From NCBI RefSeq assembly GCF_017654485.1, contig NZ_CP061091.1:2610501-2674500 (forward strand): 64,000 nt of DNA, read 5' to 3'. Position numbers and translations under genes: made by a program. Below are positions 8,731 to 17,576 of the stretch, in pieces (the stretch's first letter is position 1; each line of letters starts with the position of its first letter). Source of the DNA: Roseomonas marmotae (lineage in GTDB: Bacteria > Pseudomonadota > Alphaproteobacteria > Acetobacterales > Acetobacteraceae). The notes under the pieces were generated by a model that was given only the letters and a program-made list of their open reading frames with translations, ran no database searches and was not told the origin of the DNA.

Positions 8731-9756
8731 ATGACAGGCTGGGATCACGACCTCATGCGCCGCTCCAGTTTCCTGCTCCTGGGTGCCTCCCTCATCGCCA
8801 CGGCCGCGCTGCCGGCCACGGGACAAGCCCAGCAGGCACCGCTCTCCGGTAGCCTGGTGCTCTACACCAGCCAGCTCGAGCCCGACGCGGCGGCGACCGT
8901 GGAGGCCTTCCGCAAGCGCCACCCGGGCGTGACGGTGGACTGGATCCGCGGCGGCACTGGCCAGATCCTGCCCCGCCTGCGGGCCGAGATCGCCGCCGGC
9001 AGCCCGCGCGCTGATGTCCTATTGCTGGCAGACAGCCTGACCTTCGAGGGGCTGAAGAAGGAAGGCCTGCTGCGGCCAAGCCCGGAGGTGCAGACCGGCG
9101 CCACCCCCGCCGCCGTGCACGACCCCGACCGCACCTTTTTCGGCACCAAGCTGATGACCACGGGCATCGTGATGAATAGTCGCGCGCCCTTCACGCCGAA
9201 GACCTGGGCGGACCTGCTGCGGCCCGAGGCGCGCAACCTGACGGCCATGCCCTCCCCCGCCGTCTCCGGGGCCGCCGTCATCCATATCCAGGCGCTGGTG
9301 CAGAATGCCGGGCTGGGCTGGGACTATCTGGAGAAGCTGGCCAGGTCTGGCATCCAGCCGCGCGGTGGCAATGGCGCCGTCATGCAGGCCGTGGCGGGGG
9401 GCGAGCGCGCCTTCGGCATCGTCGTGGACTACATGCCGATCCGCGAGGCCGCGAAGGGCGCGCCCGTGCGCTTCATCTTTCCCGAGGATGGCGTCTCCGC
9501 CATCACGGAACCCGCGGCCATCCTGAAGAACAGCCGCAACCCGCAGGCCGCCGCCGCTTTCATCTCGTTCCTGCTGTCGAAGGAAGGTCAGGAATTGGCG
9601 TCCAGCCAGGGCTTCCTGCCCGCCGACCCGAATGTGGCGCCGCCCCCCGGCTTCCCGGACCCGAAGAGCGTGAAGCTGCTCCCGCTCGATAATGCACGCG
9701 CGGCGGCGGAGGCGGATGAGACGCTGCGCCGCTTCAACCAGCTTGTCGGACAGTAG
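8731..9756 (+). CDS. ABC transporter periplasmic substrate-binding protein
   Basis: 341-residue family 1 solute-binding protein of the Fe(III)/phosphonate type (AfuA/FbpA/PhnS-like). A signal peptide is visible, RRSSFLLLGASLIATAALPA, ending near GQAQQ; a twin arginine starts it. The mature part opens GSLVLYTSQLEPDAAATVE, typical of the family, with GTGQILPRLRAEIAAGSPRADVLLLAD and a C-terminal FISFLLSKEGQELASSQGFLP. The Tyr-Tyr iron ligands of classical FbpA are not evident; the matching stretch reads GIVVDYMPI, so the substrate may not be iron. ATG 8755 is an alternative start giving a tighter signal peptide. The permease gene overlaps the 3' end. Confidence 0.87.
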   Translation: MTGWDHDLMRRSSFLLLGASLIATAALPATGQAQQAPLSGSLVLYTSQLEPDAAATVEAFRKRHPGVTVDWIRGGTGQILPRLRAEIAAGSPRADVLLLADSLTFEGLKKEGLLRPSPEVQTGATPAAVHDPDRTFFGTKLMTTGIVMNSRAPFTPKTWADLLRPEARNLTAMPSPAVSGAAVIHIQALVQNAGLGWDYLEKLARSGIQPRGGNGAVMQAVAGGERAFGIVVDYMPIREAAKGAPVRFIFPEDGVSAITEPAAILKNSRNPQAAAAFISFLLSKEGQELASSQGFLPADPNVAPPPGFPDPKSVKLLPLDNARAAAEADETLRRFNQLVGQ

Positions 9757-11497
9757 CCTCCGCGAAGCCCCGGCCGCCGTCGCTCCGCTGCCGGCGGTGC
9801 CGGCGGCCCCCGTGCCCGGGCGCGGCGACGCCGGGCCACGGCCAAGCTCGCGCTTTTTCCGGCTGACCCCGCCGCCCCTGCTGGCACTGCTGGCCATCGC
9901 CTGGCTGGCGGCGGTCGGCCTGGCCCCCACAGCCCGCCTGCTGGCCGAGGCCGCCGGGCCGGCGCTCGCCACCCTGACGCAGGATGCCACTATCTGGCAG
10001 GCCGCCGGGCGTAGCCTGCTGGTGGCCGGCGGCGCGGCGCTGCTGGCCACGGCCATCGGCGGCGCCCAGGCGGGGCTGCTGCTGCTGCGGGAAGTGCCGG
10101 CGCGGCGGACGCTCATCTTCCTCTGCATCCTGCCGCTGCTGGTGCCGCCGCAGATCATGGCCCTTGCCTTCATCCAGGCCAGTGGCCCTGCCTCTCCCCT
10201 GCTGGTCTCGCTGGGGCTGGCGCCGCCGCTGGGTTCGCAGAACCCCTTCTATGGGCCGGGTGGCATCATCCTGCTGCTGGGCGTGCAGGGGGCACCTCTG
10301 GTCTTCCTGGCGCTCGCCGCCCTGGTGCGCCGCCTGCCGGGCGAGGTGCTCTCCGCCGCGCGGGGCCTGGGCGCGAGCCCAGGGCGGGCGCTCCGCATGG
10401 CCATCTGGCCGCTGCTGCTGCCCGGGCTGCTCGCCGGCGCCGGGCTCGCCTTCATCTCCGCGCTCGGCAATTTCGGCATCGCCGCGCTGCTGGGCATCCC
10501 CGGCCGCTACCCGCTGCTGACGGTGCTGATCTGGCAGCGGCTCTCGGCCACCGGGCCGGCGGCGCTGTCCGAGGTTGCTGCTCTCTCCCTGCTGCTGGCG
10601 GCGCTGACCCTGCCGGGGCTCCTGGCCCAGATCCTGGCCGGCCGCAGCGGCGGCTGGAAATCCGGCCGCGCCTTCGACCCCCTGCCCGCCACGGGCCTGG
10701 ACCGGCTGCTGCTGCTGCCGCTCGGCCTCTATCTGGCGGCGGTGCTGGCCTGGCCGATGGCCTCGCTGCTGGTCTCCGCCCTGGTGCCCGCCATGGGCAT
10801 GGCGCTGACGGCGGAGAGCCTGACCTTGCGACACTTCTCCGCCGCTCTGGCACCCGGCGCGCATACCCTCGCGGCGCTGGGCAATTCGCTGCTGCTCTCC
10901 GGCACGGCGGCCATCGTGCTGTCGCTGGCCGCCCTGCCGGTGGCGCTGGCGCTACGGCACCGCGCCGTGCGCGCCACAGCCATGGCGACCGATCTGGCCT
11001 ATGCCCTGCCCGGCGCCTGCACGGCCGTGGCCGCCATCCTGCTGGTGCTCGGCCTGCCCGGAGGCGGGGTGATCTATGGCACGCTGGGGCTGATCCTCTT
11101 CGCCTATCTGGCACGCTTCCAGACCCTGGCGCTCCGCCCGGTGGCCGCCGCTGCCGCGCGGCTGGACCCGGCGCTGGAGGAGGCGGCGCGAGGCCTCGGC
11201 GCCGGGTTGCTGCTGCGGCTGCGGGCCATCCACCTGCCGCCCCTGGCGCCGGCCCTGGCCGCCGGCGCCCTGCTGGTGATGCTGCTGGCGGTGAACGAGG
11301 TGACGGTCAGCAGCCTGCTGCACGGGCCGGGCACGCAGACGCTCGGCGTGCTGATCTTCAACCTGCAGGATGGCGGGCAATCGCCCCAGGCCGCCGCCGT
11401 CTCCTGCCTCTCGCTGCTGCTGGTGGCCGGGCTGATGGGGCTGGCCAGCCTGCTTGGCCGCCGCCTGCCGCCGGGAACCCTGCCCTGGCGTCCATGA
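9716..11497 (+). CDS. ABC transporter permease, fused two-domain (iron/phosphonate type)
   Basis: About 593-residue inner-membrane permease with two BPD_transp_1 units in one chain, like FbpB/SfuB. About 12 hydrophobic segments are seen. EAA-type loops are visible in both halves: AARGLGASPGRALRMAIWPLLLPG and EEAARGLGAGLLLRLRAIHLPPLAP. The first about 45 residues are Ala/Pro-rich and not family-like, so the start is uncertain: ATG 9716 has GGAGG at 9708-9712; TTG 9743 and in-frame GTG codons further on are alternatives. Any of the first ones overlaps the binding-protein gene. No ATP-binding subunit follows; the next gene encodes DoxX. The ATPase must come from elsewhere or be shared. Confidence 0.85.
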   Translation: MRRCAASTSLSDSSLREAPAAVAPLPAVPAAPVPGRGDAGPRPSSRFFRLTPPPLLALLAIAWLAAVGLAPTARLLAEAAGPALATLTQDATIWQAAGRSLLVAGGAALLATAIGGAQAGLLLLREVPARRTLIFLCILPLLVPPQIMALAFIQASGPASPLLVSLGLAPPLGSQNPFYGPGGIILLLGVQGAPLVFLALAALVRRLPGEVLSAARGLGASPGRALRMAIWPLLLPGLLAGAGLAFISALGNFGIAALLGIPGRYPLLTVLIWQRLSATGPAALSEVAALSLLLAALTLPGLLAQILAGRSGGWKSGRAFDPLPATGLDRLLLLPLGLYLAAVLAWPMASLLVSALVPAMGMALTAESLTLRHFSAALAPGAHTLAALGNSLLLSGTAAIVLSLAALPVALALRHRAVRATAMATDLAYALPGACTAVAAILLVLGLPGGGVIYGTLGLILFAYLARFQTLALRPVAAAAARLDPALEEAARGLGAGLLLRLRAIHLPPLAPALAAGALLVMLLAVNEVTVSSLLHGPGTQTLGVLIFNLQDGGQSPQAAAVSCLSLLLVAGLMGLASLLGRRLPPGTLPWRP

Positions 11498-11611
11498 CGC
11501 GAGCGTGACTTCCGATTCGGTTCCATAACAAACACCAGCGGCTCATTCTTCCATTCGAAGCCAGGGCGGGGAATCCGGCCGGCTCCCCTGATCCTCACGA
11601 GGACCCAAGCA

Positions 11612-11998
11612 ATGGCATCTTTCACCCCGGCCGGCCTGGCGCCACATGCCCTGGCCCTGCTGCGTATCGTCGCAGCGCTGCTCTTCATCGAGCATGGCAC
11701 GCAGAAGCTCTTCGGCTTTCCCGCCCCGCCCGGAAGCGGGCTGCCGGCGATGTTCACGCTCTACTGGGTCGCCGGCGTGCTGGAGGCGGTCGGCGGCGTG
11801 ATGGTACTGCTGGGCCTCTATACCCGCCCAGTCGCCTTCATCCTCTCCGGCGAGATGGCCTTCGCCTATTTCATGGCCCATGCGCCCCGCAACTTCTATC
11901 CGCTACTGAACGGCGGCGACGCGGCGATCCTGTACTGCTTCGTCTTCCTCTACCTGGCCGCCGCCGGGCCGGGCAGTTTTGCCATCAACCGGCGCTGA
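11612..11998 (+). CDS. DoxX family membrane protein
   Basis: 128-residue DoxX/YphA-like protein with four hydrophobic helices. Family features are LLRIVAALLFIEHGTQKLFGFP at the start (shown by ALLFIEHGTQKLFG), WVAGVLEAVGG in helix 2 and PVAFILSGEMAFAYFMAHAP. Members are small inner-membrane proteins linked loosely to redox stress or terminal oxidases; the biochemical role is not established. The ATG at 11612 has GAGG about 9 nt upstream. It has its own 114-bp upstream gap and a strong terminator after it, so it is probably a single-gene unit. Confidence 0.9.
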   Translation: MASFTPAGLAPHALALLRIVAALLFIEHGTQKLFGFPAPPGSGLPAMFTLYWVAGVLEAVGGVMVLLGLYTRPVAFILSGEMAFAYFMAHAPRNFYPLLNGGDAAILYCFVFLYLAAAGPGSFAINRR

Positions 11999-12002
11999 CG
12001 AA

Positions 12003-12026
12003 AAAGGGGGCCGCGAGGCCCCCTTT
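12003..12026. terminator. Bidirectional rho-independent terminator
   Basis: Perfect 10-bp stem AAAGGGGGCC (12003-12012) and GGCCCCCTTT (12017-12026) with a GCGA tetraloop, between the converging ends of the DoxX gene and phoB. The A-run before and T-run after suit both strands. Confidence 0.9.
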
Positions 12027-12051
12027 CCCGTTCCGCTCCGGGAAGCCGCGG

Positions 12052-12771
12052 TCAATGCGGCTCCACATCCAGCGCGTAGCCGGCGCTGCGTACCGTGCGG
12101 ATCACGTCCAGCTCGCCCTCGCCATTCACGACCTTCCGCAGGCGGCGGATATGCACGTCCACGGTGCGGGGCTCCACATGGATGTCCCGGCCCCAGACAC
12201 CGTCCAGAAGCTGCTCCCGCGAGAAGACGCGGCCGGGATGCTGCAGGAAGAATTCCAGCAACCGGTATTCCGTCGGCCCCAGATGCAGCGCCCGCCCGGC
12301 GCGCGTGACGCGGTGCGCGTCCTGGTCCATGGCGATGTCCCGCCAGGCCAGCACGCCCCTAGCCCCCACCCCGGCGGAACGCCGCAGCAGCGCCCGGATC
12401 CGCGCCATCAGCGCGTCCATCACGAAGGGCTTGGCGATATAGTCGTCGGCACCCATGTCCAGGGCGCGCACGGCGTCCTGGTCCTCGGTGCGGGCCGTCA
12501 CCATGATGATCGGCAGGTCCCGCGTCGGCGCCTTCCGGCGCAGCTGGCGGCAGACCTCGAGGCCGGAGATCGCCGGCAGCATCCAGTCCAGCAGGATCAG
12601 GTCGGGCGGGGCCTCGGCCACGCGCAGCAGCGCCTCCTGCCCGTCCGTCGCCTCCTCGACCCGGAAGCCCTGCTTTTCCAGGTTGTAGCGCAGCAGGGTC
12701 AGCAGCGGGGCCTCGTCCTCAACCACCAGGATGGTTGGCCGGCCTGCCGCGGCAGGGTTCATCTCCGCCAT
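12052..12771 (-). CDS. phoB: Phosphate regulon response regulator PhoB
   Basis: 239-residue OmpR/PhoB response regulator. The receiver domain (about residues 12-128) has VVEDE with the acidic pocket at 18-20, the phospho-acceptor Asp62 in LILLDWMLP, and the conserved Lys in DDYIAKPF. The C-terminal winged helix (about 140-235) has LGPTEYRLLEFFLQHPGRVFSREQLLDGVWG and ends with the DVHIRRLRK and RTVRSAGYAL segments typical of PhoB. The phosphorylated form activates Pho-box promoters such as the one in front of pstS here. It is the last gene of the operon, 10 bp after phoU. The partner kinase PhoR is not in the window. Confidence 0.95.
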   Translation of the reverse strand: MAEMNPAAAGRPTILVVEDEAPLLTLLRYNLEKQGFRVEEATDGQEALLRVAEAPPDLILLDWMLPAISGLEVCRQLRRKAPTRDLPIIMVTARTEDQDAVRALDMGADDYIAKPFVMDALMARIRALLRRSAGVGARGVLAWRDIAMDQDAHRVTRAGRALHLGPTEYRLLEFFLQHPGRVFSREQLLDGVWGRDIHVEPRTVDVHIRRLRKVVNGEGELDVIRTVRSAGYALDVEPH

Positions 12772-12781
12772 GGCTGCGGCC

Positions 12782-13504
12782 TCAGACCCGCGGAGGGACC
12801 ACGGCGAAGGGCGAGGTATCGCCCTTCGGCCTTTCTTCCGGCAACACGCCGCCGCGCACGGCGTAGTAGACCGTCTCCGCGATATTCGTCGCGTGGTCGC
12901 CGATGCGCTCGTAATTCTTCGCGACGAACAGCAGGTGGGTGGCGGAGGTGATGTTGCGCGGGTCCTCCATCATATGCGTCAGCAGCTCGCGGAAGATGCC
13001 GTTATAGACTTCGTCCACATTGGCATCGGCCGCCCAGACCCTCTCGGCCGCGACGGCATCCTGATTCACCAGGCTGTCGATCGCCTCCTTCAGGTTCTGC
13101 TGCACCAGCTGCGCCATATACTGGAAGCCGCCGAAGCCGCCGATCTGCGGCTGCTGGCTGATCACCACGGCGCGCTTGGCGCAGTTGCGGGCATAGTCGC
13201 CGATCCGCTCGATGGCGTTGGAGACCTTCATGGCCGCGATGATGAAGCGCAGGTCGCCCGCCATGGGCTGGCGCAGCGCCAGCAGCCGGACGCAGAAGTT
13301 CTCGATGTCGCGCTCCAGCTGGTCGATCTCGCCGTCGCGGCCGATCACCTGCTTCGCCAGCTCGGTGTCGCGGCGGATCAGCGCATAGGCGGAGTCGGCC
13401 ACCTGGCGCTCGGCCAGCCCACCCATGCGGGCCACCATCTCCCGCAGCTTCTTCAGCTGCTCCTCATAGGAGCGCACGATATGCTCGGACTGTTCGCTGG
13501 GCAT
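12782..13504 (-). CDS. phoU: Phosphate signalling protein PhoU
   Basis: 240-residue PhoU, two repeats of a three-helix bundle. It links the Pst transporter with PhoR/PhoB and represses the Pho regulon when phosphate is plentiful. Repeat 1 begins HIVRSYEEQLKKLREMVARMGGLAE and repeat 2 begins around GGFGGFQYMAQLVQQNLKEA. Metal-cluster motifs E/DxxxD are seen in RDGEIDQLERDIE, and AKNYERIGDHATNIAE matches the second site. Length is normal. It lies 15 bp after pstB and 10 bp before phoB in one operon. Confidence 0.95.
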   Translation of the reverse strand: MPSEQSEHIVRSYEEQLKKLREMVARMGGLAERQVADSAYALIRRDTELAKQVIGRDGEIDQLERDIENFCVRLLALRQPMAGDLRFIIAAMKVSNAIERIGDYARNCAKRAVVISQQPQIGGFGGFQYMAQLVQQNLKEAIDSLVNQDAVAAERVWAADANVDEVYNGIFRELLTHMMEDPRNITSATHLLFVAKNYERIGDHATNIAETVYYAVRGGVLPEERPKGDTSPFAVVPPRV

Positions 13505-13519
13505 GTCCCGTCTCCTGGC

Positions 13520-14341
13520 TCAGCCAAACCGGCCGGTGATGTAGTCCTGGGTGCGCTGCTGCTGGGGCGCGGTGAACATCTGCTCCGCCGGCGCCACCTC
13601 CACCAGCTCGCCCAGGTAGAAGAAGGCCACCTGGTCGGCGCAGCGCGCCGCCTGCTGCATGTTGTGGGTGACGATGACGATGGTGAAATCACGCTTCAAC
13701 TCGTCGATCAGCTCCTCGATCCGCATCGTGCTGATGGGGTCCAGAGCCGAGGTCGGCTCATCCAGCAGGATCACCTCCGGCCGTACGGCAATGGTGCGGG
13801 CGATGCAGAGGCGCTGCTGCTGGCCGCCCGACAGCCCCATGGCCGAGGTGTTCAGCCGGTCCTTCACCTCGCCCCAGATGGCGGCGCGGGTCAGCGCCCA
13901 TTCCACCCGTTCATCCATCTCGGACTTCGAGAGGCTTTCATGCAGGCGGATGCCGAAGGCGATGTTCTCGTAGATCGTCATCGGGAAGGGTGTCGGCTTC
14001 TGGAACACCATGCCGATGCGGGAGCGCAGGGCATTGATGTCGATGCTTTCGTCCAGGATGTTCTGCCCGTCCATCAGCACCTGCCCCGTGGCGCGCTGCC
14101 CGGGATAGAGGCTGTACATCCGGTTCAGCACCCGCAGCAGGGTGGATTTGCCGCAGCCGGAGGGCCCGATCATGCCCGTCACCTGGCGCGCCGGCAGGTC
14201 CAGGTTGATCCCCTTCAAAGCCTTGTTGGCGCCGTAGTAGAAATCCAGGTCGCGAACCTGCAGCCGGGCCTCGGCCAGTGCTTCGGCCGGCCGTGCCGCG
14301 GTGATGGTGGGTGCCGCCGGGCGGGTCGTGGTGCTGTCCAT
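13520..14341 (-). CDS. pstB: Phosphate ABC transporter ATP-binding protein PstB
   Basis: 273-residue ATPase of the high-affinity phosphate importer. Walker A is GPSGCGKST, the Q-loop is [19 protein letters not shown], the signature motif is [13 protein letters not shown], Walker B is [13 protein letters not shown], and the H-loop is [12 protein letters not shown]. The phrase [10 protein letters not shown] and the YLGELVE end are PstB-specific. ATG 14341 has GAGG 6 nt upstream and is preferred; a GTG at 14353 overlaps the pstA stop in a GTGA and would add four residues. Translation is probably coupled to pstA. Confidence 0.95.
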   Translation of the reverse strand: MDSTTTRPAAPTITAARPAEALAEARLQVRDLDFYYGANKALKGINLDLPARQVTGMIGPSGCGKSTLLRVLNRMYSLYPGQRATGQVLMDGQNILDESIDINALRSRIGMVFQKPTPFPMTIYENIAFGIRLHESLSKSEMDERVEWALTRAAIWGEVKDRLNTSAMGLSGGQQQRLCIARTIAVRPEVILLDEPTSALDPISTMRIEELIDELKRDFTIVIVTHNMQQAARCADQVAFFYLGELVEVAPAEQMFTAPQQQRTQDYITGRFG

Positions 14342-14349
14342 GTTGTGCC

Positions 14350-15243
14350 TCACTTCCGGCGGCGCAGCAGGCTGCGCGCCGCGATATTGAGCCCGAGCAC
14401 GCCGAGCGTGATGATGAGCGCACCGGCCCAGGCCAGCGCGATCCAGTCCTCGTAGGGGGAGCCCGCATAGGCGTAGATGGTCAGCGGCAGGCTGGACATC
14501 GGCGCCGAGAGGTTCACTGACCAGTTGAGGTTGCCGAGGGAGGTGAAGAGCAGCGGCGCCGTTTCACCGGCCACGCGGGCCACCGCCAGCAACACGCCGG
14601 TCATGATGCCCGAGGCGGCGGCGCGCCAGCAGACCAGGGTGACCATCTTCCACTTCGGCGCGCCCAGGCCGATCACGGCCTCCCGCAGGGTGTCCGGCAG
14701 CAGGCGCAGCATGTCCTCGGTGGTGCGGACCACGATGGGGATGACGATGATGGCCAGCGCCACGCCGCCCGCCCAGCCGGAGAAGCCGCCGAAGGGCACC
14801 ACCAGCAGCTGATAGACGAAGAGGCCGATGAGGATGGAGGGCGCCGAGAGCAGGATGTCCGAGACGAAGCGGACCGCATGGCCCAGCGCCGAGCCCTTGG
14901 CGTATTCCGCCAGGTAGGTGCCGACCAGCAGCCCGATGGGCGTGCCGATCGCGGTCCCGATGAAGGTCTGGATCAGGCTGCCGATGATGGCGTTCAGCAG
15001 CCCGCCATTGGAGCCCGGCGGGCGCGTGACATCGGTGAAGACATGCAGGGAGAAGGCGGAGGAGCCCTTCACCAGCAGCGTGCCGAGGATGGAGACCAGA
15101 AAGATCAGCCCGACCGCCGTGGCGGCGAAGCAGGCGAGGCGGATGGCCATGTCGACGCGGCGGCGGCGGCGGCCCAGCGCGGCCGAGGCACGCGGGTCCT
15201 TGGGCCGGCCGGGCACGGGATGGGCGTGCATGGTGGTGCTCAT
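14350..15243 (-). CDS. pstA: Phosphate ABC transporter permease PstA
   Basis: 297-residue inner-membrane permease with six expected helices. It starts [12 protein letters not shown]; an upstream extension of the frame lies over pstC and is not coding. The transporter loop reads [25 protein letters not shown], and the end has [23 protein letters not shown]. The ATG at 15243 overlaps the pstC stop as ATGA, which indicates coupled translation. Together with PstC it forms the channel driven by PstB. Confidence 0.94.
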   Translation of the reverse strand: MSTTMHAHPVPGRPKDPRASAALGRRRRRVDMAIRLACFAATAVGLIFLVSILGTLLVKGSSAFSLHVFTDVTRPPGSNGGLLNAIIGSLIQTFIGTAIGTPIGLLVGTYLAEYAKGSALGHAVRFVSDILLSAPSILIGLFVYQLLVVPFGGFSGWAGGVALAIIVIPIVVRTTEDMLRLLPDTLREAVIGLGAPKWKMVTLVCWRAAASGIMTGVLLAVARVAGETAPLLFTSLGNLNWSVNLSAPMSSLPLTIYAYAGSPYEDWIALAWAGALIITLGVLGLNIAARSLLRRRK

Positions 15244-16211
15244 TTCGCCACCCTCTGGCGCAGCAGCAGGCGCGAGAGCGCCAGCACGATGAAGGAGATG
15301 ACGAAGAGGATGAAGCCCAGGCCCAGCAGGGCCGAGAGCTTCAGGCTGCCCATCGTCGCCTCGCCGAACTCCAGAGCGATCAGGGAGGCAATGGTATTGC
15401 CCGGGCCGAAGAGGCTGGTGGAGATGCGGTTGGCATTGCCGATGACGAAGGTCACCGCCATGGTCTCGCCCAGCGCGCGCCCCAGGCCCAGCATGATGCC
15501 GCCGACCACGGAGACGCGGGTATAGGGCAGCACCACGTTGCGCACGACCTCCCAGGTCGTGCAGCCCAGGCCATAGGCGCTCTCCTTGTAGACCGGCGGT
15601 ACGGTGTTGAAGACGTCGCGCATTACGGCGGCGATGAAGGGCAGGACCATGATCGCCAGGATCAGGGAGGCGGTGAAGATGCCGGTGCCGAAGGGGGGGC
15701 CGGAGAAGAGCGCGCCGATCACGGGCCATTCGCCCACCGTGTCGATCAGCGCCGGCTGGAAGTGCATCGACATGAAGGGGACGATCAGGAAGAAGCCCCA
15801 CATGCCATAGATGATGGAGGGCACCGCCGCCAGCAGCTCCACCGCCGTGCCCACCGGGCCGCGCAGCCAGACGGGCGCCAGCTCGGTCAGGTAGAAGGCG
15901 ATGCCGAAGGCCACGGGCACGGCCATGACCAGCGCCAGGACGGCGGTGACGACGGTGCCGTAGATGGAGACGCCGGCGCCGAAGACCTCCTGCACGGGGT
16001 CCCAGTCGGTGCCGGTGATGAAGGCGGGCCCGAAGGTCCGGAAGGCATCCCAGCCGCCGATGAAGAGCCCGGCGATGATGGCGCCGAGCAGCAGCAGGAC
16101 AAAGATGCCCGCCCCCTTGCAGGCGGCGGCGAAGATAACATCGCCCAGCGCGCCGGAGCGGCGGGTGCCGCGCGCCAGTGGCGCGGCGGTCAGGGTTGCG
16201 GCCTGCTGCAA
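15240..16211 (-). CDS. pstC: Phosphate ABC transporter permease PstC
   Basis: 323-residue inner-membrane permease. Family motifs include [40 protein letters not shown], and the transporter loop [23 protein letters not shown], followed by [20 protein letters not shown]. The start appears to be TTG at 16211, preceded by a GGAG about 8 nt away. It follows pstS after 88 bp that contain a strong hairpin. Six to seven membrane helices are expected. Confidence 0.94.
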   Translation of the reverse strand: MQQAATLTAAPLARGTRRSGALGDVIFAAACKGAGIFVLLLLGAIIAGLFIGGWDAFRTFGPAFITGTDWDPVQEVFGAGVSIYGTVVTAVLALVMAVPVAFGIAFYLTELAPVWLRGPVGTAVELLAAVPSIIYGMWGFFLIVPFMSMHFQPALIDTVGEWPVIGALFSGPPFGTGIFTASLILAIMVLPFIAAVMRDVFNTVPPVYKESAYGLGCTTWEVVRNVVLPYTRVSVVGGIMLGLGRALGETMAVTFVIGNANRISTSLFGPGNTIASLIALEFGEATMGSLKLSALLGLGFILFVISFIVLALSRLLLRQRVAK

Positions 16212-16238
16212 GGCTGGGGCTCCGGTTCGTTCATGTTC

Positions 16239-16274
16239 GGGCGGGCGGGCAACCTAACCGGTCCCCGTCCGCCC
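16239..16274 (-). promoter_or_regulatory. Stem-loop between pstS and pstC
   Basis: Read on the minus strand, GGGCGGACGGG (16274-16264) pairs with CCCGCCCGCCC (16249-16239): 11 positions with one mismatch and a 14-nt loop. It stands in the pstS-pstC gap. Such elements often act as partial terminators or mRNA-stability hairpins that leave more of the binding protein than of the permeases. No T tract follows. Confidence 0.6.
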
Positions 16275-16299
16275 TGAAACCGTCCTGGGAAGGCTCGGT

Positions 16300-17349
16300 T
16301 CAGTTCGCCGGCCAGACCGGCTTGCCATCCGCCCTGATCCGCTCGGCCCAGGCGGCGCGCACCGCGTTCTCCACCGCTTCCGGCAGCGGGACATAGTCCA
16401 GCGAGGCCGCGATCTGGTCACCGTTCTTATACGCCCAGTCGAAGAACTTCATCACGTTCTGGGCGCGCGTGGCGTCCCTTGGATCGGTCGGCACCAGGAT
16501 GAAGGTCGGCGTGACGATCGGCCAGGACTGTTCGCCATGGGTATCGACCACCGTGGCCGCGAAGTCCGGCACGCTCCAGTCGGCATTGGCGGCGGCGGCC
16601 TGGAAGCTCTCGGGCGTCGGCGTCACGAACTGGCCGGCCTTGTTACGCAGCTGGGTGGTGACGAGGTTGTTGCTATGCGCGTAGGCGTATTCGACATAGC
16701 CGATGGCGCCGCGAACATTGCGGACCGTGCCGGCGACGCCCTCATTGCCGCGCGCGCCCGCGCCGGTCGGCCACCGGACCGAGGTGCCCACGCCCACCCG
16801 CTTCTGGAAGTCGGGCGAGACGGCCGAGAGGTAGGAGACCCAGACGAAGGTCGTGCCGGAACCGTCGGCCCGGTAGACCGGGGCAATGGCCAGGTTCGGC
16901 AGCGGGACGCCGGGGTTCAGCTCCGCCAGCCTCGGGTCGTTCCACTTGGTGATCTTGCCGAGGTAGATGTCCGAGAGAAGCTCGCCGGTCAGGCGCAGGC
17001 TGTTGCTCTCCACCCCCGGAATGTTCACGATCGCGACAATGCTGCCCATGGTGGAGGGGAACTGCATCAGCTTCGTTTCCTGAAGCTGCTCCGCCGTCAT
17101 GGGCGCGTCGGAGGCGCCGAAATCGACAGTGCGGTTCCGGATCTGCGACTGGCCGGCGCCCGAACCCACGGACTGGTAGTTGAGCTGGATACCTGTCCCC
17201 TCCTTCGCCGCCTCCGCCCATTTCTGGTAGAGAGGATTCGGGAAGCTGGCGCCTGCACCAGTGATAGTCGCCTGTTGGGCATGGCCGGAGGAAGTCATGC
17301 TGATGGTGATCACAAGGCCGGCGGCCAGGGCAAGAAGGCGGTTGCTCAC
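16300..17349 (-). CDS. pstS: Phosphate ABC transporter substrate-binding protein PstS
   Basis: 349-residue periplasmic phosphate-binding protein. The signal peptide covers about residues 1-24, ending SGHAQQ. Phosphate-contact motifs are GAGASFPNPLY, GSGAGQSQI, DFGASDAPM and YRADGSGTT. The family C-terminal segment VTPTFILVPTDP and the DWAYKNGDQ region are present. GTG at 17349 is the start, with GGAG 8 nt upstream. It is first in the pst-phoU-phoB operon behind a Pho box. Confidence 0.95.
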   Translation of the reverse strand: MSNRLLALAAGLVITISMTSSGHAQQATITGAGASFPNPLYQKWAEAAKEGTGIQLNYQSVGSGAGQSQIRNRTVDFGASDAPMTAEQLQETKLMQFPSTMGSIVAIVNIPGVESNSLRLTGELLSDIYLGKITKWNDPRLAELNPGVPLPNLAIAPVYRADGSGTTFVWVSYLSAVSPDFQKRVGVGTSVRWPTGAGARGNEGVAGTVRNVRGAIGYVEYAYAHSNNLVTTQLRNKAGQFVTPTPESFQAAAANADWSVPDFAATVVDTHGEQSWPIVTPTFILVPTDPRDATRAQNVMKFFDWAYKNGDQIAASLDYVPLPEAVENAVRAAWAERIRADGKPVWPAN

Positions 17350-17443
17350 CAGGTCTCTCCGTTCATCTCGGCCGGGCAGCGTCCACGGCGGGGCGCGGGA
17401 CTGGGCTTCCGGACTGGTGGCCTTCTAAGGGCCCCCAGCGACC

Positions 17444-17477
17444 GTTATATTGCAATTCGATGAAGCTATCATGACAG
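17444..17477 (-). promoter_or_regulatory. Pho box and -10 element of the pst operon
   Basis: On the minus strand CTGTCAT (17477-17471), 4 nt, then GCTTCAT (17466-17460): one perfect and one 4/7 half site with the correct 11-nt period. Ten nt further on is TATAAC (17449-17444), a 5/6 match to a -10 box, the spacing expected where PhoB replaces the -35 contact. The 5' leader of pstS would be near 90 nt. Confidence 0.75.
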
Positions 17478-17576
17478 CCCGCCCTCCTGGGCCGGGCTTG
17501 CCGGCGCGCCACGCTTTTGCTGAAACAACCGCAGCAATGCCGCCGGTGCCGCGTGTCGGCGGTGGCCAACCGGAAA

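Noticed and set aside
8642..8734. A 30-codon leader peptide overlapping the binding-protein start by ATGA
   Set aside because: The overlap is neat, but there is no ribosome site and no sequence trait of a leader peptide.
12731..14455. A 574-codon plus-strand open frame across phoU and pstB
   Set aside because: Antisense shadow of two well-conserved genes; no start site or domain.
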